This document shows, in pieces, positions 11,092 to 19,690 of a DNA stretch of 33,893 bases. The notes beneath the pieces were generated by a model. The model was given only the letters and a program-made list of their open reading frames with translations, did no database searches and was not told the DNA's origin. Origin of the DNA: an uncultured Thiodictyon sp. (GTDB taxonomy: Bacteria > Pseudomonadota > Gammaproteobacteria > Chromatiales > Chromatiaceae); the NCBI RefSeq assembly GCF_903946935.1, contig NZ_CAJAXH010000230.1:1-33893 (forward strand). The letters are read 5' to 3'. The position numbers and the translations under genes are program-made. Numbering within the stretch: position 1 is the first letter of the stretch; the number at the start of each line of letters is the position of its first letter.

Positions 11092-11439
11092 ATGCGCCTG
11101 CTGATCGTTCTGCTCATCGGCCTCCTGGTGGCACTCCAGTACCGACTGTGGGTCGGCGCGGGGAGTCGCGCGGACCTGTATGGCCTGCAACAGGAGATTG
11201 TCGCCCAGAAGGCCGAGCTGGAACGGCTGCGCAACCGCAACCAGGAACTCCATGCTGAGGTCGAGGACCTGCGCAGCGGCGAGGCCGCACTGGAGGAGCG
11301 GGCGCGCGACGAACTGGGGATGATCAAGGCCGGCGAGGCCTTCATCCAGGTGATCGAGCGGCCCAAACGGGTGCCCGCTGCGCCCGATCCGCCCGATATC
11401 GAGCCGGCCACACCGCCGACACATGGCAAAAGGAAATGA
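11092..11439 (+). CDS. ftsB: Cell division protein FtsB
   Basis: FtsB is a small bitopic inner-membrane protein that forms the FtsQLB complex and helps activate septal peptidoglycan synthesis. The 115-residue product has one N-terminal membrane helix (LLIVLLIGLLVALQYRLWV, residues about 3-21), then a coiled coil (about 30-65, QQEIVAQKAELERLRNRNQE) and the conserved EERARDELGMIKAGE region. The Pro-rich C-terminal tail is longer than usual. The start ATG is placed directly before the membrane helix; a longer frame beginning within eno would add an unsupported N-terminus. Its 3' end overlaps ispD by 17 bases. Confidence 0.93.
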   Translation: MRLLIVLLIGLLVALQYRLWVGAGSRADLYGLQQEIVAQKAELERLRNRNQELHAEVEDLRSGEAALEERARDELGMIKAGEAFIQVIERPKRVPAAPDPPDIEPATPPTHGKRK

Positions 11440-12157
11440 GTTGGACCCTTTGAGTAACCCGCGTTTCTGGGCGGTGGTACCGGCGGCCGGCGTGGGCCGG
11501 CGCCTGGGCGCCGCCATCCCCAAACAATACCTGGATTTGGCCGGGCGCCCGGTCATCGACTGGACGCTCGCCCCCTTTATCGACGACCCGCGCATCAGCG
11601 GGGTCTGGGTCGCCCTGGGCGCTGAGGACGGCTTCTGGTCCGCCACCGCCTATGCGTCTCACCCCAAGGTACGGCGAGTCGACGGCGGCGCCGAGCGCTG
11701 CCATTCAGTAATCAACGCACTGGACGCCCTAGCCGCGCAGGCCGATGGGGCCGACTGGGTGCTGGTCCACGACGCCGCCCGGCCCTGTCTGCGCCGCGCC
11801 GATCTCGACCGGCTGATGACTGAGCTGGCGGCAGACCCGGTCGGCGGCATCCTTGCCGTGCCGGTGCGCGACACCATGAAGGGTGCCGACGCCGCCGGGC
11901 GGATCGGCACCACGCTGGATCGCGCGGCCATGTGGCACGCCTATACCCCGCAGATGTTCCGCCTCGGCCCGCTGCGTGAGGCGTTACGCGATGCCATCGT
12001 GGCCGGCGACCTGGTCACCGATGACGCCTCCGCCATGGAGCGCATCGGACTGGCCCCGCGGCTCATCGAGGGTCACGCGGACAACCTCAAGATCACCCGG
12101 GCCGAGGACCTCCCGCTGGCCCGCTTCTATCTCGATTTACAGGCACGCACATGCTGA
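11423..12157 (+). CDS. ispD: 2-C-methyl-D-erythritol 4-phosphate cytidylyltransferase
   Basis: IspD couples CTP to methylerythritol phosphate in the MEP pathway of isoprenoid synthesis, which feeds carotenoids, quinones and bacteriochlorophyll side chains. The 244-residue product shows the CTP-binding loop [20 protein letters not shown], the [10 protein letters not shown] motif and [11 protein letters not shown] near the C-terminus, all normal for the family. The start overlaps ftsB; the first residues before [12 protein letters not shown] are poorly conserved in general, so the start is less certain than the call. It overlaps ispF by seven bases, and the two enzymes act two steps apart. Confidence 0.96.
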   Translation: MAKGNELDPLSNPRFWAVVPAAGVGRRLGAAIPKQYLDLAGRPVIDWTLAPFIDDPRISGVWVALGAEDGFWSATAYASHPKVRRVDGGAERCHSVINALDALAAQADGADWVLVHDAARPCLRRADLDRLMTELAADPVGGILAVPVRDTMKGADAAGRIGTTLDRAAMWHAYTPQMFRLGPLREALRDAIVAGDLVTDDASAMERIGLAPRLIEGHADNLKITRAEDLPLARFYLDLQARTC

Positions 12158-12639
12158 TCGGTCAGGGTTTCGACGTCCACCGCTTCGCCTCCGGGCGCCC
12201 CTTGATCCTGTGCGGCGTCACCGTCCCGCACGACCAGGGGCTGGCGGCCCACTCAGACGGCGATGTCGCCATCCATGCACTGTGCGACGCCCTGCTGGGG
12301 GCCGCCGCTCTGGGCGACATCGGCCACCACTTCCCGGACACCGATGACGCCTTTAAGGGGATCGACAGCCGTATCCTGCTGCGGCGCGTCATGGAGAGCC
12401 TGGCGGGGCTTGGGCTGCGGGTCCACAACGCGGACGTCACCATCGTCGCCGAGCGGCCCAAGATGGCCCCGCACATCGCCGCCATGCGCGCCCTGCTCGC
12501 CGCCGACCTGGGCTGCGACCCGGCGCGTATCAACGTCAAGGCCACCACCACCGAGCGTCTGGGCTTCACCGGGCGGGGGGAGGGCATCGCTTCGTTCGCG
12601 GTCGTGCTGTTGGCGGAAGGAAGGGCGCAAGAGGATTAG
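12151..12639 (+). CDS. ispF: 2-C-methyl-D-erythritol 2,4-cyclodiphosphate synthase
   Basis: IspF makes the cyclic diphosphate of the MEP pathway. The 162-residue protein has the zinc ligands in GQGFDVHRF (Asp and His near residues 7-9) and [18 protein letters not shown]. It also has the [10 protein letters not shown] loop and the C-terminal [19 protein letters not shown] motif. The length is that of stand-alone IspF rather than of an IspDF fusion, although ispD and ispF overlap by seven bases. A palindromic repeat lies ten bases downstream and separates the gene from truD. Confidence 0.97.
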   Translation: MLIGQGFDVHRFASGRPLILCGVTVPHDQGLAAHSDGDVAIHALCDALLGAAALGDIGHHFPDTDDAFKGIDSRILLRRVMESLAGLGLRVHNADVTIVAERPKMAPHIAAMRALLAADLGCDPARINVKATTTERLGFTGRGEGIASFAVVLLAEGRAQED

Positions 12640-12648
12640 GCCGGATAT

Positions 12649-12780
12649 CTCACGCCAAGGCGCCAAGCTCGCCAAGGTTGTTCAGTCCCTTGTCGGCGCT
12701 CGGTGATTCACCCGGCAGGTGATCTGGACACTGCACGCATCCCGTTGCCTTTCTTGGCGAGCTTGGCGCCTTGGCGTGAG
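12649..12780. repeat. 132-bp palindromic repeat with perfect 28-bp terminal inverted repeats
   Basis: The arms at 12649-12676 and 12753-12780 are perfect reverse complements and contain CACGCCAAGGCGCCAAG. The interior is homologous to the segment at 19322-19423, read in the opposite orientation. The flank after the right arm (12781-12804, containing CCGGATTTAGG) is also found in inverted form beside a third partial copy at 33693-33720. It is non-coding and is either a MITE-like element or a large REP-type intergenic repeat. Its place between ispF and truD also allows a stable terminating hairpin. Confidence 0.9.
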
Positions 12781-12870
12781 CAATTGCCGGATTTAGGTTC
12801 AGCGCTAGATCGCCCCACTTTTTCCGCCGAGTGACCCACGCTCCGTCGCTCATCGCCCCCTGGAATCCGC

Positions 12871-13926
12871 ATGATCGACCCGACCTGGACCGCTTTTCAC
12901 GCCCTGCCGCGCGCCCATGGCGGGCCATTGGGGTCCGGTCGCTTGCGGCACGAGCCCGCCGACTTCGAGGTCGAGGAGGTGCTGGGCTTCCCCCCGGACG
13001 GGGAGGGCGATCACCTGCTGCTGTGGGTGCGCAAGACCGACCAGAACACCGAATGGGTCGCCGGCCGCCTCGCCGAGGCCGCCCGGGTCGCCCAAAAAGA
13101 CCTGGGCTATGCCGGCCTCAAGGACCGCCACGCCGTCACCAGCCAATGGTTCTCCCTGCCGCGCCCGCGCGATTGCGAACCCGACTGGTCCGCCTTGGCC
13201 GCCGCGGGCGTTGAGGTGTTGGAAGTCCATCCCCACCGCCGCAAACTGCGCCGCGGCACCCTGGCCGGCAACCGTTTCCGCATCCGGGTGCGCGACTGGG
13301 CGGTCGACCCGGACACACTCGCCGGCCGCATCGCGGTCATCCGCGCAGCCGGTGTACCCAACTATTTCGGCGAGCAGCGCTTCGGCCGCAATGGTGCCAA
13401 CCTGGCACGCGCCGACGCACTTTTCCACGGCGCCATCCGCCGCCCGTCGCGTCACCAACAGGGCCTCTGGCTCTCCGCCGCCCGCTCCCAGGTCTTCAAC
13501 CAGGTCCTCGCCGAGCGGGTGGAGCGCGGCGACTGGGACCGGCCGCTCCCCGGCGACTGTCTCAACCTGGACGGCAGCCACTCCTGGTTTCCCGCCCCCG
13601 ACATCGACGATGGCTTGAGCGGGCGCACCACCCGCCTGGACCTGCACCCCACCGGTCCGCTCTGGGGCCGCGGCGACCCGCCCACCCAGGGCCAGGTCCG
13701 CGCCCTGGAAGACGCCGCCGCCGCCCGCTTCCCCGGCTGGCCCGCCGGCCTTGCCCGCTTCGGCCTGGAACAGGAGCGCCGCGCGCTGCGGCTGCCGGTG
13801 CGCGATCTGGCCTGGGCGCTGGCCGAGGGCAGTTTTGAGCTGCGCTTCCAACTCCCGGCCGGCGCCTATGCCACCGCGGTGCTGCGCGAGTTGGTGGACT
13901 GGGAGACGGGCGCCGCCGAGGATTGA
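12871..13926 (+). CDS. truD: tRNA pseudouridine(13) synthase
   Basis: TruD converts uridine 13 in certain tRNAs to pseudouridine. The 351-residue product has the family signature AGLKDRHAVTSQWFS, in which the Asp is the catalytic nucleophile (near residue 82). It also has the EVHPHRRKLRRGTLAGNRF stretch and NYFGEQRFGRNGANL, together defining the catalytic and TRUD-specific domains. The ATG at 12871 gives a normal N-terminus (WTAFHALPRAHGGP). In many gammaproteobacteria truD follows ispF directly; here the two are separated by the 132-bp repeat. surE and pcm, common downstream neighbours, are absent. Confidence 0.96.
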   Translation: MIDPTWTAFHALPRAHGGPLGSGRLRHEPADFEVEEVLGFPPDGEGDHLLLWVRKTDQNTEWVAGRLAEAARVAQKDLGYAGLKDRHAVTSQWFSLPRPRDCEPDWSALAAAGVEVLEVHPHRRKLRRGTLAGNRFRIRVRDWAVDPDTLAGRIAVIRAAGVPNYFGEQRFGRNGANLARADALFHGAIRRPSRHQQGLWLSAARSQVFNQVLAERVERGDWDRPLPGDCLNLDGSHSWFPAPDIDDGLSGRTTRLDLHPTGPLWGRGDPPTQGQVRALEDAAAARFPGWPAGLARFGLEQERRALRLPVRDLAWALAEGSFELRFQLPAGAYATAVLRELVDWETGAAED

Positions 13927-13952
13927 TCCGGGCGCCCAGCGGCTGGCAATCC

Positions 13953-14006
13953 GTCGCGGCCGAGGGGTCGCTCCAACCCCCGTAGGAGTGGCCTCCAGGC
14001 CGCGAC
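13953..14006. repeat. REP-like imperfect palindrome
   Basis: GTCGCGGCC and GGCCGCGAC are inverted arms. An extended imperfect stem includes GTAGGAGTGGCCTCCAGGCC on the right side. The sequence resembles the extragenic palindromes of pseudomonads and related gammaproteobacteria. It lies just after truD and ahead of the toxin-antitoxin operon. Confidence 0.65.
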
Positions 14007-14065
14007 GGGTTACCGCACACCCCGGTGGCCGGAGCGATGATCAAAGCCATCGGCTGGTACCCATC

Positions 14066-14080
14066 ATAGCAATTTGCTAT
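14066..14080. promoter_or_regulatory. Palindromic operator of the HigBA-type operon
   Basis: ATAGCA-ATT-TGCTAT is a perfect inverted repeat with a 3-base centre, twelve bases before the toxin ATG. A short AT-rich stretch (TATATTTGA) overlaps its right side and may include the -10. HigA-type antitoxins commonly repress their own operon through such a palindrome; binding here is inferred. Confidence 0.65.
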
Positions 14081-14091
14081 ATTTGAACCCG

Positions 14092-14379
14092 ATGCACATC
14101 ATCACCCACCGACGCATCCAAGATGCCGCCTATGAGCACCCCGCGTGCGCCGGGGCCTTGGACCATTGGTACCGGATCGCCAAGCAGGCCCAGGTGATGA
14201 ATTTCAGTCAACTGCGTGTCCTGTTTCCGGGAGTCGACAAGGTCGGTGACATCTATGTCTTCAACATCGGCGGTAACAAGCTCAGGTTGATCGCCGCCAT
14301 CCACTTCAATCGGCAGAAGGTCTTTGTGCGCGCGGTCTTGACTCACGCCGAGTACGATCAAGGGGGTTGGAAGCCATGA
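14092..14379 (+). CDS. higB: HigB-family mRNA interferase toxin
   Basis: The 95-residue product matches the HigB toxin family (RelE-fold, ribosome-dependent or free mRNA cleavage). It has the N-terminal MHIITHRRIQDAA helix, DHWYRIAKQAQ, VFNIGGNKLRLIAAIHF and a C-terminal VFVRAVLTHAEYDQGGW with the conserved TH(A)EYD end. The start at 14092 is preferred to one six codons upstream because it matches the usual N-terminus and clears the operator. The toxin gene precedes the antitoxin and overlaps it by four bases (ATGA), the typical inverted HigBA order. The surroundings (repeats, a probably transferred gene) fit a mobile stability module. Confidence 0.88.
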   Translation: MHIITHRRIQDAAYEHPACAGALDHWYRIAKQAQVMNFSQLRVLFPGVDKVGDIYVFNIGGNKLRLIAAIHFNRQKVFVRAVLTHAEYDQGGWKP

Positions 14380-14774
14380 ATCGTGTCGAATCCGCCATCG
14401 CCCACTGGCCTTATGTGGCACCGCTGTTGCGTCCGCTATCCACGCCAGATGACTACCAGGAGGCGGTGGCGGCCCTGGACGCGGTCTTGGATGCCGGGGG
14501 TGCGGACGAGTCACACCCGCTCGCTGGCCTGGCGGAGCAGCTCGGGGAGGTTGTGGCCGCATGGGAGCAACGGGACCCGATGCCCGCACCGGCCGACGGC
14601 GTCACCCTGCTGCGGCACCTGATGGACGTGCATGGTCTGCGGCAGTCGGACCTGCCCGAGATCGGCGCCCAAAGTGTCGTCAGTGACATCCTGATCGGCC
14701 GACGGAGCCTGAACATTCGTCAGGTCAAGGCCCTGGCGGCGCGCTTCGGCATCCCCGTGGGGAATTTTTTGTGA
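14376..14774 (+). CDS. higA: HigA-type antitoxin with XRE helix-turn-helix
   Basis: The 132-residue protein should neutralise the preceding toxin and repress the operon. Its first 70 residues are an acidic helical region likely to contact the toxin. The C-terminal part is a Cro/CI-type HTH: LLRHLMDVHGLRQSDLPEIG, SVVSDILIGRRSLNIRQVKA, ending in ARFGIPVGNFL. The start overlaps the toxin stop by four bases, which supports translational coupling. The length is greater than in compact HigA proteins but usual for those paired with this HigB group. Confidence 0.87.
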   Translation: MNRVESAIAHWPYVAPLLRPLSTPDDYQEAVAALDAVLDAGGADESHPLAGLAEQLGEVVAAWEQRDPMPAPADGVTLLRHLMDVHGLRQSDLPEIGAQSVVSDILIGRRSLNIRQVKALAARFGIPVGNFL

Positions 14775-14892
14775 CCGCATAGGCGATCCGTTTGCACCGC
14801 CGTTCCAAGTCGTAGGGTCCGCTGCGCGGAACAAAGCCCTCTCCGCTAGCGAGCCCCCAATGCGCGAGCTCCAGCGTCGCGTGTCGGGCCAC

Positions 14893-14910
14893 GGGAAGCT
14901 GGAGCTTCCC
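14893..14910. terminator. Perfect 8-bp hairpin between higA and the DUF4838 gene
   Basis: GGGAAGCT and AGCTTCCC form a perfect stem with a GG loop in the 197-base gap between two convergent genes. No long T-tract follows on either strand, so it may terminate transcription weakly or be part of a repeat. The rest of the gap (14775-14971) contains a REP-like GTAGGGTCCGCTGCGCGGA and nothing else recognisable. Confidence 0.4.
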
Positions 14911-14971
14911 TCGCCGGCGTTACCAACGAGAACCGTTGATGGTCAAGTCCGTATCGTCCATGCGCCACTTG

Positions 14972-17440
14972 TCATTTTTCTTGATAGAGGAACGGCCGAC
15001 GAAACATGCCGCCGAAATGGTGTTCGCAATTTGTCCGCAGGGCAATGGTGTTCCCCTCCTCTTTGAGCCTTCCCGACAGGTCCACATCCCACTCGTGGGC
15101 GAGGTCATTCTGCCACCATATTGGGTCTTGCTCGCGGTGGGCCACGGGTTGGCCGTTGACGTAAAGCCAGGCTTCGTTGAATAGACCAGGGAACCGCAGA
15201 TGCGCCTTGCTCTGTGCTTGGGCAGCCGTCAGTTCGACACTGGTGCGATACCACAGATCGCCCGTAAAGCTCTGTCCGTCCGGGTCGCGGATACCTTGCG
15301 CCTGGGCATAGAGATCCGTGCGCAGGATCTCCCATTGGTCGGGATAGTCCTTTAGGCTTCTGAGCGTGTATTGATCCTTGTTGGCACTCCAGAAGGCCAG
15401 GTCTACTGCCTGCGTGGCGTATTGCTGGGCGACACCCACGCGCTGCTTATCGCGATGGAACGCCCATTCCAAGGGGAGTAGGGCAATCAGTTGGCCATAG
15501 GGTCCGTCCGTGAGGTTGGCCAGTTTGGCATACTGCTGGACCTCACCCGGCCACCAGGCCGGCCCTTTCTCCCCCATCTTGCGATACGTGGTGAAGATGC
15601 CGTTCATGTCGGTCATGTCCTCGCGCACGGCCAGCGCCCGCGCGCCCACTCCCGCCGCCTCTTGATAGCGTCCTTGCGTGGCGGCCAGACTCACCATTCG
15701 CAAATAGCCATCCATGATCGCAAAGCTCATGCGGGTGAACTTCATACGGTCTAAAATCAATTGCTCATTACGCGTACGGTTGGTCTTGCGGGTCAGCGGT
15801 TCGACCAGCTTCTCGGCCTCCTCCAGGCTCCGGCGACAGGTCTCGATCACTGCGGGCGAGTAGATGGCAGGCGCCGCGAAATACTCGTGCTCAGTGACGA
15901 TGGTGTTCGCCCAGGCGGCATAGATCGTGTCCCAGTAAGTCGCCATGGGTGTGGCGGCCGGGCCGTAAAATTTAGGATAGAACTCCTTGAGCAGCAGTTC
16001 GATATCCTCGTCTGGGTTCCACATCAACCGTCCGCGGAAAAACAGGTTGAGAAAGGTGGTGCCGATGGCATTACGGCTCTCGGTATTGATGCCGAGTAGG
16101 CCGGCATCGCGATAGTGTTTGACGTCTTGACGAAACGCCTGATGCGACGGATTAGGCAGATCGCGCCAAACCAGCATGCCCTGGTCGTAATCATAGATCG
16201 CAAGACGGCCCTGCATGATCTTGGCCCAGCGCTTAATCATCTCCCGATACTCCTGGCGCGGCGGCGAATCCGGGGCGTCCATGCCATGATTGGGGTCGAT
16301 ATCGATGGGCGCCAGTTGGCAGAAGAGCGGCGGCTCGGCAGTCATGTCGCGTACCGGCGGGATTGTCATATTCGCATAGGCTAGAAAGCCCAATTTGGCA
16401 TGGCTGTCCGGGTGCTTTTCCTGCAGGATGCGCGCGATGTTGTTATACAGTTCTAGCATCGGGTCGGACACCGACCAGCGCATCATGTATTTGTCCCACT
16501 GGAGCTTCATCAGCGCCACGTCGTTGGGATCGGCCGAGTCGTAAATGCCGTCTGCGATGCTCAGTGAGATGTCTTTACCCTTGGCAAAGTTGGCATCGAG
16601 TTTCCGGGCGATATGTGCCGCCGTGGCCGGTGCGGTGATCGGGAAGTTGAATTTGCCTTGGGCGCCCGGCGCATCCTTGGTGTAGGCGTCAAGGGCATGG
16701 CCATCGGGCGGAAAGCCGCGGGCGCCGGGCAGCATCATGTTCCGTCGCAGAAATTCAGCTCTGCCGGTGCTGTCGCCGACCCAGGAAATCCAGTAGCTGC
16801 GGATCTCAAAAGGCGAGCCGTAGGTGTAATCGAGCGTGCCGACCGCCAGGGTCTTGAGTTCGGGAATTGCCTCGCCGAAATCCGTGGGCATATACCAGCG
16901 GCACCCCCAGCGCCAGAGCAATTCGGCGACCGCAAAATAGTGCGCCTCGTCATTGTTGCCGGCCAGGTATACGCGGTGGCCCTTGCGCAATAGGCCGATC
17001 GCGTCCGCACCCAGTATGGGGTTCGGCTTGGCCGCGGCACGAACGCGCTGCTCCCAATCCGGCAGCGCCTTAAAGGCCTCCTCGCCCACCAAGAAAATGG
17101 GTGCGTTACCCTTAAGCGTGGCGTCGATTTCTTCGCGCGTAAAAGCCACGCGCGGGGACGCACCGGTCATCAGGCCGATATACTTGGCTAGATCCATGGC
17201 AGCCAACCACTCGGCATTGCGCGTTCCTGTGGGCGCCTGGCCGCGCACAAGGCTGCCATCCTTGAGCTTTGTCTCAGGCAGCCCCGCCTCGGGCGAGACG
17301 ACGATCACGGCCTGGGTCTTGCCGGCGGACGCAATGATCAGGTTGCCGGACTTCGACATTCCAGCAACTTGGGCATGTGCATTGCCCAGGATGAACCAGA
17401 ACCCACAGATGAACACAAAGCAACGCATCGAGAGGGTCAT
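14972..17440 (-). CDS. Secreted DUF4838-type glycosidase-like protein
   Basis: This 822-residue protein has a signal peptide (CFVFICGFWFILGNAHA, cleavage near residue 23). It is followed by an alpha-glucuronidase-N-like fold, with AMDLAKYIGLMTGASPRV near residues 80-97 and a HYFAVAELLWRWGCRWYMP segment near 165-185. The middle part matches DUF4838 proteins: LGFLAYANMTIPPVR, PIDIDPNHGMDAPDS, YDYDQGML and FYPKFYGPAATPM. The C-terminal 130 residues resemble a jelly-roll sugar-binding domain (GDLWYRTSVELTAAQAQ, NEAWLYVNGQPVAHRE, WDVDLSGRL). DUF4838 proteins are thought to act on polysaccharides and are commonest in planctomycetes, verrucomicrobia and bacteroidetes, so transfer is likely. The start is supported by AGGA nine bases upstream. 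The substrate and catalytic residues are unknown. Confidence 0.8.
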   Translation of the reverse strand: MTLSMRCFVFICGFWFILGNAHAQVAGMSKSGNLIIASAGKTQAVIVVSPEAGLPETKLKDGSLVRGQAPTGTRNAEWLAAMDLAKYIGLMTGASPRVAFTREEIDATLKGNAPIFLVGEEAFKALPDWEQRVRAAAKPNPILGADAIGLLRKGHRVYLAGNNDEAHYFAVAELLWRWGCRWYMPTDFGEAIPELKTLAVGTLDYTYGSPFEIRSYWISWVGDSTGRAEFLRRNMMLPGARGFPPDGHALDAYTKDAPGAQGKFNFPITAPATAAHIARKLDANFAKGKDISLSIADGIYDSADPNDVALMKLQWDKYMMRWSVSDPMLELYNNIARILQEKHPDSHAKLGFLAYANMTIPPVRDMTAEPPLFCQLAPIDIDPNHGMDAPDSPPRQEYREMIKRWAKIMQGRLAIYDYDQGMLVWRDLPNPSHQAFRQDVKHYRDAGLLGINTESRNAIGTTFLNLFFRGRLMWNPDEDIELLLKEFYPKFYGPAATPMATYWDTIYAAWANTIVTEHEYFAAPAIYSPAVIETCRRSLEEAEKLVEPLTRKTNRTRNEQLILDRMKFTRMSFAIMDGYLRMVSLAATQGRYQEAAGVGARALAVREDMTDMNGIFTTYRKMGEKGPAWWPGEVQQYAKLANLTDGPYGQLIALLPLEWAFHRDKQRVGVAQQYATQAVDLAFWSANKDQYTLRSLKDYPDQWEILRTDLYAQAQGIRDPDGQSFTGDLWYRTSVELTAAQAQSKAHLRFPGLFNEAWLYVNGQPVAHREQDPIWWQNDLAHEWDVDLSGRLKEEGNTIALRTNCEHHFGGMFRRPFLYQEK

Positions 17441-17611
17441 CAGGTATCATCCTGTCAAGGTTCGGAGAGACTCGCGCGGACGATCCGGTGCAGGACCGCG
17501 GGCGCCTATGTTGCGATGAAGGTCCTCGTCAATGCAACAGCAATCCGGTGAGGGTTCATTCGCCGAATGATGCGCCCGGTGCGCTCCAATTACCGGGCGG
17601 GTGAGGTGCCC

Positions 17612-19075
17612 TCAGACCCCACCGGTACACCCGCTCCAGCGGCTCGGGAACAGGCTCTCGATGATGCCGGAGCGGTGCAGCACCGCGACTCCCAAAACCT
17701 GACCGCGATAGCTCACCACGACCTGCCCCGGCGGGTTTGCGGCGGCCTGTCCGGGCGTGGGGTCGAACTGCTCCCGGCGCAGATAGCGGTCGCGCTGCTC
17801 CTGGGTCAGGGGCAGATGCGAGCGGGTCGCGGCGGGGCCGAAGAGCAGGGCCGCGGTGGTGGTCGGCTTGGGTGGGCGGACATTGGTACGATGGAAAAAG
17901 AGCCCGCTGCCCTGCGTCCGGGGTACGGCCGGCGGGCAGTGGTCCGCGGCCATCAGGTGCAGTCCGCGGCGCGATTGCCGGTGGGCGCGCAGGTGTTGGA
18001 ACCAGTCTGCGGGCAGGCCGTAGTGGTCGCTGAGGTCGGGCAGCCAATCGGCGCCGTCTGACGGGTCCAGGATCGCGGTCAGCGGTTCCGACTCAGCATG
18101 TGTCTCCCCATCCTTTTCCAGCACGGCGATGAAGAACCCGCCGCTGTCGTTGTGGTGCGGCCAGATGCGCAGGCACCCGGCCAATTCAGCCGGCAGGTCA
18201 TGCCCGTCCCAATGGGTGAGACCGGGCGAGCCGATGAGCCCCGGCAGCTTGACCGGCACCAGGCGCAACTGCCCGGGGAGCTCCCCCAGGATGTCGGCCA
18301 CCACACACTCGTTCTCCTCCGGGGCGAAGGTGCAGGTGGAATAGACCAGTCGCCCGCCGGGCTTGAGGCGCTGCACCGCCTTGCGCAGCAGGGCGCGCTG
18401 GCGGGTGGGCAGCCGCGTTTGGCTGCCCGGGTCCAGGCGTTCGAGCAGGTGCGGGGTGCGGCGCAGCGTGCCCTCGCTGGAACAGGGGGCGTCGACCAGG
18501 ATGCGGTCGAACTGGCCCCCGGCGGTGGGCCAGTTGGCGCCGTCGGAACAGGTGGTCGAGCAATTCAGGATGCCGAGCCGGTCGAGGTTGCCTTGCAGTG
18601 CCTTGATGCGGGCGGAGGCGATGTCATTGGCGATCAGGGTCCCGCGGTTGCCCAGTGCGAGCCCGATCTGGGCGGTCTTGCCGCCGGGGGCGGCGCACAG
18701 GTCCAACACCCGTTGACCAGGGATCAGGTCGAGCAGGTGGGCCGGGACCTGGGAGACCTCCTCCTGGGCATGGGCCAACCCGGCGCAATACCACCAGTGC
18801 TGACCGGAGCGGGTCTCGACCGGCAGTCGCAGTGCCCCGGGCAGCCAGGGGATGGTCCGGGCCGCGATGCCTTCCTCCGCCAGCAGGTCCTGAAGGTCGG
18901 CGACCGTGATGCGGGTCGGGTTGGCCCAGATGACCGGGGCGAGCGGCCGGCACAGGGCGGCGGTGAAGGCCTCCCAGTCGTCGACGATGCCCCGGTAGCG
19001 ACCGAGCGGCGAGTCCGCGATCTGGTCCGGGGTGGGGAGCGAGGCGGCGCTGCCGCGGGCGGTGCGTGGGATCAT
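17612..19075 (-). CDS. RsmB/RsmF-type rRNA (cytosine-C5) methyltransferase
   Basis: The 487-residue product is a SAM-dependent RNA m5C methyltransferase. The SAM loop is VLDLCAAPGGKTAQIGLALG (near residue 125). Motif IV is DRILVDAPCSSEGTLRR with the Pro-Cys pair, and motif VI is VYSTCTFAPEENE with the catalytic Cys. The N-terminal NPTRITVADLQDLLAEEGI region and the C-terminal PUA-like part fit the RsmF (YebU) architecture, which in E. coli methylates C1407 of 16S rRNA. The gene length agrees with RsmF rather than the NusB-fused RsmB, but the specific target cannot be read. The ATG at 19075 is chosen because the longer upstream reading is low-complexity. It is transcribed in the same direction as, and upstream of, the DUF4838 gene. 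Confidence 0.88.
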   Translation of the reverse strand: MIPRTARGSAASLPTPDQIADSPLGRYRGIVDDWEAFTAALCRPLAPVIWANPTRITVADLQDLLAEEGIAARTIPWLPGALRLPVETRSGQHWWYCAGLAHAQEEVSQVPAHLLDLIPGQRVLDLCAAPGGKTAQIGLALGNRGTLIANDIASARIKALQGNLDRLGILNCSTTCSDGANWPTAGGQFDRILVDAPCSSEGTLRRTPHLLERLDPGSQTRLPTRQRALLRKAVQRLKPGGRLVYSTCTFAPEENECVVADILGELPGQLRLVPVKLPGLIGSPGLTHWDGHDLPAELAGCLRIWPHHNDSGGFFIAVLEKDGETHAESEPLTAILDPSDGADWLPDLSDHYGLPADWFQHLRAHRQSRRGLHLMAADHCPPAVPRTQGSGLFFHRTNVRPPKPTTTAALLFGPAATRSHLPLTQEQRDRYLRREQFDPTPGQAAANPPGQVVVSYRGQVLGVAVLHRSGIIESLFPSRWSGCTGGV

Positions 19076-19321
19076 AAGAATGGTCGTGGCTGGGCGCTGT
19101 CGGTGTCGAACCAGCCATGTTAACCCAGGGCGGGCTCGTTCCCCCAAGAGTCAGCGCAGCGTGCTATCCCCGGGCGAACGCATCACCGCCGAAGGCATTC
19201 GGCCACCGTCGACTGACAGATCGCGCCGCCTTTGCCGGAATTTTCCGCTTGCATCCTTTGACCCCGTATCGAGGATGCCGCCCGCGACCGCGACGCCAGC
19301 TCAACCTGGAAAGAGCAGTTG
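19076..19321. other. Non-coding stretch upstream of the rRNA methyltransferase
   Basis: Together with the following repeat this makes about 350 bases without a gene. It should contain the promoter of the methyltransferase gene on the minus strand, but no clear -35/-10 pair was found. Nothing else is recognised. Confidence 0.4.
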
Positions 19322-19423
19322 TCACGCCAAGGCGCCAAGCTCGCCAAGCAAGACACCGGAATGCGTTCGGTGTCCAAATCATCCGCCCGGTGAATGGTCG
19401 AGCACCGATCAGGGACTGAAAAA
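19322..19423. repeat. Partial copy of the 132-bp palindromic repeat
   Basis: It starts with the CACGCCAAGGCGCCAAG arm and follows the interior of the 12649-12780 element (GTGTCCAAATCATCC, GGGACTGAAAAAC), read as the reverse complement of that copy. The far arm is missing: similarity stops where the antitoxin gene 3' end begins. Confidence 0.85.
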
Positions 19424-19426
19424 CGA

Positions 19427-19684
19427 TCATGTCGAACGCTTCCAGGCGTCGCGTTCGGCGGCAACGTCGGCATCGATCGCCGCCTTGTCCCGGGTGGCGC
19501 GGCTCGGCTGGTCGAGGCAGTCCCATGCGCTCGGACCGGCGGTCATATGCGCGTCGTCCTCGGCGGCCAAGACAACATAACGCGGCCGGTCGTTCTCCAT
19601 GACCGGTACCGGATCTATTCGGAGTGAATCGTCCACGGCGGACATGCCGCGGCGCTCGATTTCCGGATCGGGGATACTGTTCAT
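19427..19684 (-). CDS. Phd/YefM-like antitoxin, orphan
   Basis: The 85-residue product begins MNSIPDPEIERRGMSAVDDS and continues with DPVPVMENDRPRYVVLAAED, the layout of Phd/YefM-family antitoxins (N-terminal DNA-binding fold with a central NRPxYVV strand). The C-terminal half, which would wrap the toxin, is Asp/Ala/Arg-rich. No toxin gene follows: its 3' end runs directly into a truncated palindromic repeat. The gene may therefore be a survivor of a pair whose toxin was lost. It lies six bases downstream of a DUF433 gene and is probably co-transcribed with it. The family call is by pattern only. Confidence 0.6.
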   Translation of the reverse strand: MNSIPDPEIERRGMSAVDDSLRIDPVPVMENDRPRYVVLAAEDDAHMTAGPSAWDCLDQPSRATRDKAAIDADVAAERDAWKRST

Positions 19685-19690
19685 GATAGG

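Noticed and set aside
18098-19123. 341-codon forward frame over the rRNA methyltransferase gene
   Set aside because: It is a high-GC antisense shadow: the minus-strand frame has all methyltransferase motifs, and this one is low-complexity Gly/Ala/Arg.
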